In this document: piece after piece, positions 1 to 7,904 of the stretch
Layout: each line of letters begins with the position of its first letter
Position numbering within the stretch: the stretch's first letter is position 1
Origin: Saprospiraceae bacterium
Lineage (GTDB): Bacteria > Bacteroidota > Bacteroidia > Chitinophagales > Saprospiraceae
Direction of reading: 5' to 3'
Assembly: GCA_021298575.1 (NCBI GenBank)
Contig: JAJTFM010000097.1
Coordinates: 1-37,908 of the forward strand
DNA length: 37,908 nt
The notes under the pieces: model-generated
The model's input: the letters and a program-made list of their open reading frames with translations, nothing else
What the model was told of the DNA's origin: nothing
Database searches by the model: none
Program-made: the position numbers and the translations under genes

Positions 1-1
1 C

Positions 2-1669
2 GATCCGCGTATTCAGGATAACTTTTTTACCCCTGTAAGCTATGCCGGTGCTTTTGGCCCTACCGGCGACTGGACCTGCCCCTGGGCTTCCTGGACTACT
101 CCGGGCTGTATCCCGGCACCTACACCGAATCAGGTACTCGTTTCTACTGATATCACACAGAATACTACCTGGACTGCCGACAATGAGTACACGCTTCAGG
201 GTTTCGTCTACGTGACCAACTGTGCTACATTGACAATCCAGCCAGGAACGGTTATCAAAGGCGACAAGGGTTCCAAAGGTGCCCTGATTGTTACACGCTG
301 CTCCAAAATCGTGGCTGATGGTACAGTGGATGCACCAATCGTATTCACTACAAATGACCCGAACCCGTCTTATGGTTCATGGGGTGGCCTGATTATTCTC
401 GGCAACGCACCTACCAACCAGACCTATAGCGGTACTGCTGGTCTGGGTCTGATCGAAGGCGGCCTCGACCCGAACAAGGCGCTCTATGGTGGTAATAGCC
501 CCGACGATAACTCGGGTGTACTCCGCTTCGTACGCGTTGAATACCCCGGTATCGCTTTCCAGCCTAATAACGAAATCAACGGTATCACTTTCGGTGCCGT
601 AGGTGCAGGTACAATCGTAGATCATGTACAGGTGTCATTCGCAGGCGACGATGCTTTCGAATGGTTCGGAGGAACGGTTAACTGCAAGCACCTGATCGCT
701 TACCGCGCACTCGATGATGATTTCGACGCTGATAATGGCTACAGGGGTAATGTACAATATGCTCTTTCTGTTCGCGACCCACAGGTAGCCGATGTGAGTG
801 GTTCAAATGGTTTCGAGATTGATAACGATGCAAGTGGCAGTACTACGGCACCTAAAACTGCTCCAACTTTCTCCAACGTCACGCTCGTAGGCCCTACAGG
901 TACTATCAATTCAAACTACAAACGTGCCGCACACCTGCGCCGTAACAGTGAAGCTGCTATCTTCAACTCGCTACTCCTCGGAAGCTACCCGGTTGGTGTG
1001 TTTGTTGACGGTTCTTCTACTACAACAAATGCTGCCAATGGCCTGCTTGAAGTAAAAAATACACAGGTACACGGTCCGGTTGATCCGCTCAGCGCCAACC
1101 CTGCCACTTTCGACATTGACGCATGGTTCGCTACCGGCGGCTGGGGCAATGCCATCAACGCCAGCGCAACCGGCGCCAATCTGCAGGATGCTTTCAACCT
1201 GGATTACCCGAACGCCCAGCCTACCGGTATCTCCTCTGCGCTTAACGCTTCTTCTTTCTCGGCTGCACGCGTCAGCAACCCGTTCTTCGATAATGTATCT
1301 TACGTGGGTGCATTCGGCGGGGGTGCCGGCTCCGACTGGACATGCGGCTGGGCCAGATTCAAGGAACTCAATAACAACTGCTTTGTTGGAACTGAAGAGG
1401 TTGCCGTCTATATCAACGAGGTGAAACTCTTCCCGACCATCGCAAACGACCAGGTAACACTCCAGCTGAACATGGTAAAATCTGCCGACCTCTCTGTTGA
1501 AATATACGGTATGAACGGCCAGTACTTCGGCAGCCAGATTAACGAAAAGGTGTTCGAAGGCGCTCAGCAGTTCACGCTGAATACCGCCACACTGCCCCGC
1601 GGTTTCTACTTCGTGCGCATTCAGGCCGGCGATGGAGTAACTACCGAAAAACTGATCATCGCAAGATAA
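2..1669 (+). CDS. T9SS-secreted modular beta-helix-like protein, 3' part (5' end outside window)
   Basis: The frame is open from base 2, so this is the C-terminal 555 residues of a longer protein; the ATG at 212 is internal. The last ~80 residues form a type A T9SS sorting domain (starts near VKLFPTIANDQVTLQL, ends in KLIIAR), which directs export through the type IX secretion system and attachment or release at the cell surface. The body has a pattern common in large Bacteroidota surface proteins: a 'TIQPGTVIKGDKG' strand, then 'SWGGLIILGNAP', 'VRVEYPGIAF' and 'FEWFGGTVNCKHLIAYRALDDDFD', suggesting a right-handed parallel beta-helix. The end of an equivalent upstream module is seen at bases 2-115 (VSYAGAFGPTGDWTCPW) and matches the end of the full module here (VSYVGAFGGGAGSDWTCGW), so the protein has at least two tandem modules of about 420 residues. 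Substrate unknown; adhesion is a guess. A hairpin terminator follows. Confidence 0.88.
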   Translation, partial: DPRIQDNFFTPVSYAGAFGPTGDWTCPWASWTTPGCIPAPTPNQVLVSTDITQNTTWTADNEYTLQGFVYVTNCATLTIQPGTVIKGDKGSKGALIVTRCSKIVADGTVDAPIVFTTNDPNPSYGSWGGLIILGNAPTNQTYSGTAGLGLIEGGLDPNKALYGGNSPDDNSGVLRFVRVEYPGIAFQPNNEINGITFGAVGAGTIVDHVQVSFAGDDAFEWFGGTVNCKHLIAYRALDDDFDADNGYRGNVQYALSVRDPQVADVSGSNGFEIDNDASGSTTAPKTAPTFSNVTLVGPTGTINSNYKRAAHLRRNSEAAIFNSLLLGSYPVGVFVDGSSTTTNAANGLLEVKNTQVHGPVDPLSANPATFDIDAWFATGGWGNAINASATGANLQDAFNLDYPNAQPTGISSALNASSFSAARVSNPFFDNVSYVGAFGGGAGSDWTCGWARFKELNNNCFVGTEEVAVYINEVKLFPTIANDQVTLQLNMVKSADLSVEIYGMNGQYFGSQINEKVFEGAQQFTLNTATLPRGFYFVRIQAGDGVTTEKLIIAR

Positions 1670-1704
1670 ACAACAGCAAGTTTAGTACAATAACCTGATG
1701 ACTT

Positions 1705-1738
1705 GAGTCGCTCCTGCAGAGGGGCGACTCATTTCTTT
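1705..1738 (+). terminator. Rho-independent terminator after the T9SS protein
   Basis: A 10-bp stem (GAGTCGCTCC with GGGGCGACTC, one G-T pair) around a 6-nt loop, followed by ATTTCTTT. It lies 35 bases after the stop codon. Confidence 0.75.
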
Positions 1739-1852
1739 ATGTGCCATATATCCGCTCAGAATATTCATACATCTGAATTGTGCATTATTTTGTCCGCGGT
1801 AACGGAATATATCCGTAAAATAGCCCCTGAAACCTGACAATCGCACTTCTTT

Positions 1853-3736
1853 ATGATGCTCAAAAACTTTTTCCTCTGCTGCTTTATGCTGCTTTGTACG
1901 CTGGTAACAGCCCAGCGACCCTCCGCAGCCGACTCTGCCTTCATTCGGGACAATTATACGAAACGCGAGGTGCTGATTCCCATGCGCGATGGTGTGCGCC
2001 TGTTCACCTCCATTTACACGCCGAAAGATCTGTCGAAAAAATACCCGATCATCATGCGACGCTCACCGTACTCCTGCAGCCCGTACGGAGCCGATACCTA
2101 TACCACGCGCATTCAAAATATGGATCTCGCCCGTGCCGGCTATATATTCGTATTCCAGGATGTGCGCGGAAGATATATGAGCGAGGGTAATTTTGTCGAT
2201 GTCCGTCCCTATATACCCACTTCCGATCCGTCGCCAAAGGGGAAAAAACAAACCGACGAAGCTACCGACACCTATGATACCGTTGACTGGCTGCTGAAAT
2301 ACGCCACGGGCAATAACGGTCGTGTGGGAGTCATGGGTATCTCTTATCCCGGCTTTTACTCCACAATGGCGATACTCGCCGATCACCCCGCTATCAAGGC
2401 AGTATCTCCCCAGGCGCCTGTTACCGACTGGTTTGTTGGCGACGATTTCCACCACAACGGTGCTTTCTTTATGATGGACGGGTTCGGGTTTTATTCCGGT
2501 TTCGGAAAGCCGCGCCCCGAGCCAACTACCTCCGGTCAGCCCGGGTTCAGCGACTGGAAAACACCCGATAACTATGATTTCTTCCTCAGAGCCGGTGCCC
2601 TGCGCAACCTGACTGAAAAATTCGGCATGAAGGATATTCCTTTCTGGAATGAACTGATGGAGCACCCGAACTATGACGCCTGGTGGCAGGCGCGCAACCC
2701 GCGCCCGCACCTGAAAAACGTAAAACCTGCCGTGATGACGGTAGGCGGCCTTTTCGATGCCGAAGACTGCTGGGGCGCCTGGAACGTATATAAATCTGTT
2801 GAAAAACAAAACCCGTCCTCTGTGTCAAACAGGGTAGTGATGGGCCCCTGGGTACACGGCGGCTGGGGGCGCGGCACCGGCGACAGGCTGGGCGCGGTGA
2901 CTTTCGGTTCGCGTACCAGCGAGTTCTATCAGAAGGAAATTGAATTCAGATTCTTTGAGTATTATCTGAAAGATGCCGGTAAAATGGATCTCCCGGAAGC
3001 GTATGTCTTCGAAACCGGCTCCAATAAATGGAGTACATACGATGCCTGGCCACCCAAAGATGCCCGTCAGGTAAAATACTACTTCGGAGCACAGGGCAGG
3101 CTGTCCACAGCACCTCCTGCCAACGAGAGCAGAACTTCACAGACCGATCGGTACACCTCCGATCCGGCAAATCCTGTGCCTTATACCGATGGCGTACACC
3201 TGCGCAGAACCAATGAATACATGGTTGATGATCAGCGATTTGCATCCCGCAGACCCGACGTGATTACTTACCAGACCGAACCGTTGAGCAGTTCCGTAAC
3301 CGTGACTGGTCCGGTTATCGCCGACTTGTGGACTACCCTGAGTACCACCGATGCTGACTTTGTGGTAAAACTGGTAGATGTATTCCCGGATACTCTGCAG
3401 GGCCGGGAAAACGGAATTCCGATGGGTGGCTACCAGATGCTGGTGCGTGGGGAAATTTTCAGGGGTCGTTACAGAGACAGTTTCGAACAACCCAAAGCAT
3501 TCACACCCGGCACAGCCGCCAATGTGAAATTTGAACTGCCTGATGTTTCCCACACCTTTATGCCTGGTCATAAAATCATGATACAGGTTCAGAGCAGCTG
3601 GTTCCCGCTGGCAGATCGCAATCCGCAGCAGTTTATAGATATCTACAAGGCAAAGGATGAAGATTTCATTCCCTGTGATATACAGCTTCACCGGGATGCA
3701 GGTCGCGCCTCGGGAGTAATACTGCCGATTCGATAA
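1853..3736 (+). CDS. Secreted CocE/NonD family (X-Pro dipeptidyl-peptidase S15-like) hydrolase
   Basis: This 627-residue serine hydrolase of the alpha/beta type (peptidase S15/CocE family) cleaves esters, amides or N-terminal dipeptides; the actual substrate cannot be read from sequence. A signal peptide (hydrophobic residues 5-18, cleavage near TAQ) points to the periplasm or outside. The catalytic triad is visible: Ser164 in MGISYPG, Asp302 in GGLFDAED and His335 in GPWVHGG. The 'RDGVRLFTSIYTPKD' strand near residue 47 and 'FQDVRGRYMSEG' near residue 103 are typical of the family. The C-terminal jelly-roll domain (PepX_C, about residues 370-627) is present with 'PVIADLWTTLSTTDADFVVKLVDVFPD'. 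Length is normal for the family. The start at 1853 is the first ATG before the signal peptide. It is a single-gene unit bounded by hairpins on both sides. Confidence 0.9.
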   Translation: MMLKNFFLCCFMLLCTLVTAQRPSAADSAFIRDNYTKREVLIPMRDGVRLFTSIYTPKDLSKKYPIIMRRSPYSCSPYGADTYTTRIQNMDLARAGYIFVFQDVRGRYMSEGNFVDVRPYIPTSDPSPKGKKQTDEATDTYDTVDWLLKYATGNNGRVGVMGISYPGFYSTMAILADHPAIKAVSPQAPVTDWFVGDDFHHNGAFFMMDGFGFYSGFGKPRPEPTTSGQPGFSDWKTPDNYDFFLRAGALRNLTEKFGMKDIPFWNELMEHPNYDAWWQARNPRPHLKNVKPAVMTVGGLFDAEDCWGAWNVYKSVEKQNPSSVSNRVVMGPWVHGGWGRGTGDRLGAVTFGSRTSEFYQKEIEFRFFEYYLKDAGKMDLPEAYVFETGSNKWSTYDAWPPKDARQVKYYFGAQGRLSTAPPANESRTSQTDRYTSDPANPVPYTDGVHLRRTNEYMVDDQRFASRRPDVITYQTEPLSSSVTVTGPVIADLWTTLSTTDADFVVKLVDVFPDTLQGRENGIPMGGYQMLVRGEIFRGRYRDSFEQPKAFTPGTAANVKFELPDVSHTFMPGHKIMIQVQSSWFPLADRNPQQFIDIYKAKDEDFIPCDIQLHRDAGRASGVILPIR

Positions 3737-3754
3737 CAGTTGCCGGAAAAGCCG

Positions 3755-3800
3755 GATACAGTGCAGCCCGACGAAACCCGGTCAGGCTGCACTGTATCTC
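3755..3800 (+). terminator. Hairpin terminator after the CocE-like hydrolase
   Basis: A perfect 14-bp stem (GATACAGTGCAGCC with GGCTGCACTGTATC) with a 16-nt loop, starting 18 bases after the stop codon. The downstream tract (TCTTCAT) is only weakly T-rich, so it may act as an mRNA-stabilising 3' hairpin rather than a strong terminator. Confidence 0.6.
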
Positions 3801-3957
3801 TTCATACACTACCGGATTTCCCCCAAAATTAGTCTTTTTTATATACAATTTGTATCAAAAAAACGCTTTTTATTTAAAAAACACTGATTTCAGCGAAAAA
3901 ATATACATGGTTTTCGGCAATCTCTTTAGTTTTACGCACGAGTTTTAATATGTCAAA

Positions 3958-5091
3958 ATGACGAACATGGTAAACATGAAATCTACCCCCTTCATGATTG
4001 CGGCGGCCCTGTTTTCTGCAGTCACGCTCACTGCACAGAATTATCCGTCCAACCCGGAGCCCGGAGCCTGCTATATCAAATGCCCGATTGAAGTACTGCG
4101 GGAAATTGAAAAGGTAGTTACCAATCCCTCTTTCCTGGAATACAAGGTGGCGCCCCCTGTTTACAAAACGGTGGAAGAACGAGTGCTCGTGCGCGAAGCA
4201 TCCAAACGCTTTGAGTATGTACCCGCCGTGTATCGCGAGGAAATTGACTCAATTCTGGTAGAAGAGGCATACAGCACCTACACTATCAGTCCGGTAAAAA
4301 TGATAGACACATTCGAAACTATCTTACTCGAACCCGCTTACGCACGCTTCGAAAACAAACCAATGATTGATGGTTGCAACTCGCCCACTCCCGGCGAATG
4401 TGATGTAATCTGCTATGTCGAATACCCGGCTGTAACCAAAAATATCCCCGTCAAACGCATTGTGACGCCGCCGACTTATGCACCCAAAGCCAAAGTCGGA
4501 CAGAAGTACAGAATTATCCGCCGTATGGTGATCGACAAACCGGCCACTATCCGCGAAATCGAAATACCGGCTGAATATGTTACTGTCCAGAAAAGAATGC
4601 TCGACCGCGATGCCATTGTAGATTCCACACTAATCGCCTCTGTCGTTCGCGAGGAGGTATTTCTTACCCGCGACCGCGATGATGAAGCCTCTATCTACGG
4701 TTACGAATGGCGCAAAATCGAATGTGAACTGCTCGATTACAATATCCTGCCCATCTACTACGACGTGAACAGCGATATTCTTTCGCGCGATGCAAAAGAT
4801 GTTATTGACGAGAAACTCCTCAAGCTGATGCAGCGCCGTCCCGAACTTCGTGTTGAAATCAGCTCACACACGGATTCCCGTGCATCCGATGCCTTCAACC
4901 TCGAGCTTTCCAACCGCCGCGCCAAAGCAGTGGTTGACTATCTGGTGTCCCGCGGTATCCGCCGCTCCCGCCTCGAATATCGCGGTTACGGCGAATCACA
5001 ACTCGTAAACCAGTGCCGCAACGGTGTACAGTGTACTGAAGAACAACACGCTCAAAACCGCAGAACAGAGTTCCGGGTGCTGCCGAGATAA
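3958..5091 (+). CDS. OmpA-family outer-membrane/peptidoglycan-binding protein with tandem 23-residue repeats
   Basis: A 377-residue exported protein. The signal peptide spans about residues 8-27 (cleavage after TAQ). The last ~115 residues are an OmpA-like peptidoglycan-binding domain: 'YYDVNSDILSRDAKDVIDE', 'VEISSHTDSRASDAFNLELS', 'NRRAKAVVDYL' and the terminal 'NRRTEFRVL' carry the conserved Asp and Arg that bind diaminopimelate. The middle is not a beta-barrel. Residues 56-78, 79-101 and 102-124 form three back-to-back 23-residue repeats with pattern x-[PA]-x-x-x-x-[EY]-x-x-x-P-x-x-Y-x(6)-[IV]-L-[VL], and a fourth starts at 125. Further degenerate copies (PATIREIEIPAEYVTVQKRML) occur near residue 195. 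Three ATGs (3958, 3967, 3976) precede the signal peptide; the third gives the most typical signal peptide (MKSTPFM). The role is probably anchoring the outer membrane to the cell wall. Confidence 0.88.
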   Translation: MTNMVNMKSTPFMIAAALFSAVTLTAQNYPSNPEPGACYIKCPIEVLREIEKVVTNPSFLEYKVAPPVYKTVEERVLVREASKRFEYVPAVYREEIDSILVEEAYSTYTISPVKMIDTFETILLEPAYARFENKPMIDGCNSPTPGECDVICYVEYPAVTKNIPVKRIVTPPTYAPKAKVGQKYRIIRRMVIDKPATIREIEIPAEYVTVQKRMLDRDAIVDSTLIASVVREEVFLTRDRDDEASIYGYEWRKIECELLDYNILPIYYDVNSDILSRDAKDVIDEKLLKLMQRRPELRVEISSHTDSRASDAFNLELSNRRAKAVVDYLVSRGIRRSRLEYRGYGESQLVNQCRNGVQCTEEQHAQNRRTEFRVLPR

Positions 5092-5148
5092 TACAATCCG
5101 GATTTGGTGTTTTTCAGTAACTCAACCAAAGTCCGGCAAATCATTATA

Positions 5149-5195
5149 AAGTGGGTGTAATTCCTGAACAAGGGGTTACACCCACTTAATTTTAT
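5149..5195 (+). terminator. Rho-independent terminator after the OmpA-family gene
   Basis: A perfect 12-bp stem (AAGTGGGTGTAA with TTACACCCACTT), 15-nt loop, then AATTTTAT. The rest of the 308-base gap 5092-5399 holds the tRNA terminator and the tRNA. Confidence 0.75.
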
Positions 5196-5230
5196 ACCAG
5201 TTTTGGTGATATGTCAAAGCCCCGGGCTGT

Positions 5231-5265
5231 AAAAGAAAAAGCCACTGCGCAGAGCGAAGTGGCTT
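5231..5265 (-). terminator. Rho-independent terminator of the tRNA-Ala gene
   Basis: On the minus strand, 12 bases after the tRNA CCA end: an 8-bp stem (AAGCCACT with AGTGGCTT) with an inner CGC/GCG pairing, followed by TTTTTCTTTT. Confidence 0.85.
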
Positions 5266-5276
5266 GTAGGAAAGGG

Positions 5277-5352
<76 letters not shown>

Positions 5353-5399
5353 AAGAGCGGGCGCAAAGTTAAATTAACTTCATCCAATTCAGCAAGTTT

Positions 5400-6482
5400 T
5401 CAGCCTAAAAATTCTGATAATAACCGGTGAAAGTGGTGAGTGCCTTGCTCTCGCGTCACAGAATACCGGCCATGACGATAAAAACGGGAGCGAACGCCCT
5501 TCTGAACGTTATTCACCACCTCCTCGTCTTCCAGTTCCACCTGATCAAGTCCAGAACCGGCACCGGCGCCAAGCTTGCTCTCATCATAGGTGTAAACTAC
5601 AAAAGTCACGCGACAGGTGTTTACCCCGGTGGGCTCTACCAGATTGAAAGACAATCCCCACGGATAAAAATTGAACATCATATTCGGAAATACCCAGAAG
5701 TAGTAACCCGCCACCTGTTTGCCGTAATCTGGCGATTCTGGAGGTAGTTCAAAACATGTATCGCCTTTCTTGCCAATACCAAGCTGCAGACTGGAATATC
5801 TGAACAGTTCGGTTGTGTAGTTCCCGTAGTCAAGCACGGTGCTGAGGCCTCCATGTACGAACGGAATGTGAAACCCCTCCAGGTAGTTTTCGCAATACAG
5901 CGCCCAGCTGGCTTCAACATTCCATACGGTTGACAGGTCGGGTCGGTGCCTGAGTTGATCCATTGGCAGCCAGGATACCCGGCGTATCACGTCGCCGAAT
6001 ACAGCATCCGGATCAGCCTTCGGATGAAGGGCTGTGAAGAGCAGCTTGCCCCACCGGAAAAGCGGAAGCTGTTTCAGGTGGTCGTCGGCACAGGGAAAGC
6101 CAACCACCTCCTTAAACTCGGGCATGAACTGAAACTGTCCGGCCAGATCGAACACGCGGCCGTGGTACTTGCATCGGAGCTGACTCGACTGACAGGGCTC
6201 GTATGCCACCAGATTACCCCGGTGGGTACATACGTTCGACAGACAGTGCAGTGCGGACTCCTTGTCGCGCGTGAGCACGAGGGGCTCGTTCAGACTCCCG
6301 TCGAGGAGGGTGAACGGATAAATACTGCCGGGATCGGGTACACGCCCGGTGTCTCCGATGTACTGCCAGGAGGTGGCAAACATCTTTTCGAGTGCCTCTG
6401 AGTAGATAGCCGGATTGTTATATACTTCGGTGGAAATGGTTTGTGCCCTGGAGATATCGGGGTCAACGGGGAAACGTGGCAT
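5400..6482 (-). CDS. Rieske [2Fe-2S] aromatic-ring-hydroxylating oxygenase alpha-type subunit
   Basis: A 360-residue mononuclear-iron Rieske oxygenase that would hydroxylate or demethylate a small substrate using electrons from a separate reductase. The Rieske ligands are Cys85-x-His87 and Cys104-x-x-His107. The catalytic iron site is seen in 'CENYLEGFHIPFVH' (His205, His210), and the C-terminal acidic ligand lies in 'VELEDEEVVNNVQKG'. The tail 'SRFYRHGRYSVTREQGTHHFHRLL' is that of the choline monooxygenase/glycine-betaine demethylase-like branch, but the substrate is uncertain. I chose MPRFPVDPD (6482) rather than an ATG 36 bases upstream, because that longer start would lie inside the susD terminator and adds residues unlike the family. 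No reductase gene is nearby. It follows susC-susD on the same strand and is separated from them by a terminator. Confidence 0.88.
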   Translation of the reverse strand: MPRFPVDPDISRAQTISTEVYNNPAIYSEALEKMFATSWQYIGDTGRVPDPGSIYPFTLLDGSLNEPLVLTRDKESALHCLSNVCTHRGNLVAYEPCQSSQLRCKYHGRVFDLAGQFQFMPEFKEVVGFPCADDHLKQLPLFRWGKLLFTALHPKADPDAVFGDVIRRVSWLPMDQLRHRPDLSTVWNVEASWALYCENYLEGFHIPFVHGGLSTVLDYGNYTTELFRYSSLQLGIGKKGDTCFELPPESPDYGKQVAGYYFWVFPNMMFNFYPWGLSFNLVEPTGVNTCRVTFVVYTYDESKLGAGAGSGLDQVELEDEEVVNNVQKGVRSRFYRHGRYSVTREQGTHHFHRLLSEFLG

Positions 6483-6490
6483 GGAAAACA

Positions 6491-6530
6491 AATAAAAAAC
6501 GGGGAGACACGGTTGCACCGCGCCTCCCCG
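6491..6530 (-). terminator. Rho-independent terminator between susD and the Rieske gene
   Basis: On the minus strand: CGGGGAG (6530-6524) pairs with CTCCCCG (6506-6500), followed by TTTTTTATT. It begins 9 bases after the susD stop and its T-tract ends 8 bases before the Rieske ATG. Confidence 0.8.
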
Positions 6531-6539
6531 AAAACAAGG

Positions 6540-7844
6540 TCAATTAATAGCCGTTATTCTGAACGAGGTTCGGATTGGCTTCCAGTTCGCGGGCCGGAAT
6601 CGGATCAGTCCGTCCACAGATCCTTTCAGGCGTTTGACATCGTGGATGCGATGTCCTTCAAATGCCAGTTCAAGACGGCGCTCAAGAAGTACATCGGCCA
6701 GTGTCACGCCAGTCTTAGCGCTCAGGCCTGCACGTGTATGTACCGCGTTGTAGTATTCATCGGCGCTCTGACCCAGACGGGCCTTGCACTCGGCAGCGAT
6801 GAGGTACATCTCTGCGAGGCGGATAACCGGGATGTTTTTGTACTGGTCGCGCCATTTTCCGGTGCGGAGGGCACCATTACCCTCGTAGAACATAGCCAGA
6901 CGTGCATCGGAAGCATCGTACAGGCTGATGTGCTTCTGTTCAATCTCGATATCACCGTCGCGGCCGCCGTACTCGGGAATGGAGAAGAATGTGACCAGCT
7001 CGTTGGCTCCATCCTGGTTGGATACCTGCATGGAGAAGATGGCCTCCTCTGTATTATCGTCCTGATTCCAGAGATCTGCATAATCGGAAACGAGGCTGTA
7101 GGCTCCGGATCCGATTACTGCTTCAGCTTCGGTGAGTGCCTCACTGTATTCGCCGCGGGCGAGGTGCAGGCGGGCCAGCATGGCTGCTGCTGTATATTTG
7201 TTGGCAAACACATCGTTTTCTTCAGGCAGCAGATCGAGGGCCTCGTGGAGGTCATCGTGAACGGCCTGATATACTTCTTCCACGGTGTTACGCGATACAT
7301 AACTGTCACTGGTTACACCGCGGGTGGGAGTAGTTACTACAGGCACACCCAACTGACTGTTGGTAGCGCCCGCCACATAGGGCTTGCCAAACAGGCGAAC
7401 CAGCTCGAAGTGGGCGATGGCGCGAATAAAACGCGCTTCACCTTCCACCCTGGCACGATCGCTCTCATTGACGATGCTCAGAGCAGAAAGAACATTATTG
7501 GCTGTGTTGATGGCAACGTAGGCAGTTCTCCAGGTATTCTCGGCATCGTTGTTGCCGGCATCCATGGTGTGGTTGGTGATATCGCGCGGGTCGCCAAAAG
7601 TACCTACCCAGCGAATTTCACCATCGGCACCCGCCAGTTCAGCATCGCGGAAGAGGTTACCGCCGTAGAGGCCATCACGGCTGATATTGTCGTAGGCACC
7701 CTGAAGCACCAGTTTGACGTTGGCATCGCTGTCGAGCGCAACGGTTTCACTCACGCTCTGCAGCGGCTCGATGTCGAGCTGCTTGTCGCAGGCTACTACC
7801 GAAAACAGGAAGCCCGAGAGGAGAAGATATTTTACTTTTTTCAT
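6540..7844 (-). CDS. susD: SusD/RagB-family nutrient-binding outer-membrane lipoprotein, C-terminus frameshifted
   Basis: The surface lipoprotein partner of the SusC transporter just upstream; it binds a glycan or peptide and delivers it to the TonB-dependent channel. The signal peptide ends in a lipobox (SVVAC, Cys near residue 19 from the ATG at 7844). The SusD fold is seen in the TPR-like 'WRTAYVAINTANNVL', 'GEARFIRAIAHFELVRLFG', 'YTAAAMLARLHLARGEY' and 'RLAEMYLIAAECKARLG', and the near-terminal 'ELAFEGHRIHDVKRLKG'. After that point the open frame ends in 20 residues foreign to the family. The neighbouring frame instead encodes the canonical ending DPIPARELEANPNLVQNNGY and stops at 6544. 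One base is therefore missing around 6600-6618, by mutation or sequence error. At about 430 residues it is at the short end for the family. A TTG two codons upstream of the ATG is a less likely start. Confidence 0.9.
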   Translation of the reverse strand: MKKVKYLLLSGFLFSVVACDKQLDIEPLQSVSETVALDSDANVKLVLQGAYDNISRDGLYGGNLFRDAELAGADGEIRWVGTFGDPRDITNHTMDAGNNDAENTWRTAYVAINTANNVLSALSIVNESDRARVEGEARFIRAIAHFELVRLFGKPYVAGATNSQLGVPVVTTPTRGVTSDSYVSRNTVEEVYQAVHDDLHEALDLLPEENDVFANKYTAAAMLARLHLARGEYSEALTEAEAVIGSGAYSLVSDYADLWNQDDNTEEAIFSMQVSNQDGANELVTFFSIPEYGGRDGDIEIEQKHISLYDASDARLAMFYEGNGALRTGKWRDQYKNIPVIRLAEMYLIAAECKARLGQSADEYYNAVHTRAGLSAKTGVTLADVLLERRLELAFEGHRIHDVKRLKGSVDGLIRFRPANWKPIRTSFRITAIN

Positions 7845-7904
7845 TGTCAATGTCTTTACCCGGCATTGACTGAATCAACAGCCGGTAATGATTGGTTTAA
7901 GTGA

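Noticed and set aside
6441-7904. A 487-codon open frame on the plus strand opposite susD
   Set aside because: The minus-strand SusD match is unmistakable. The plus-strand product has no family features and is a by-product of codon composition.
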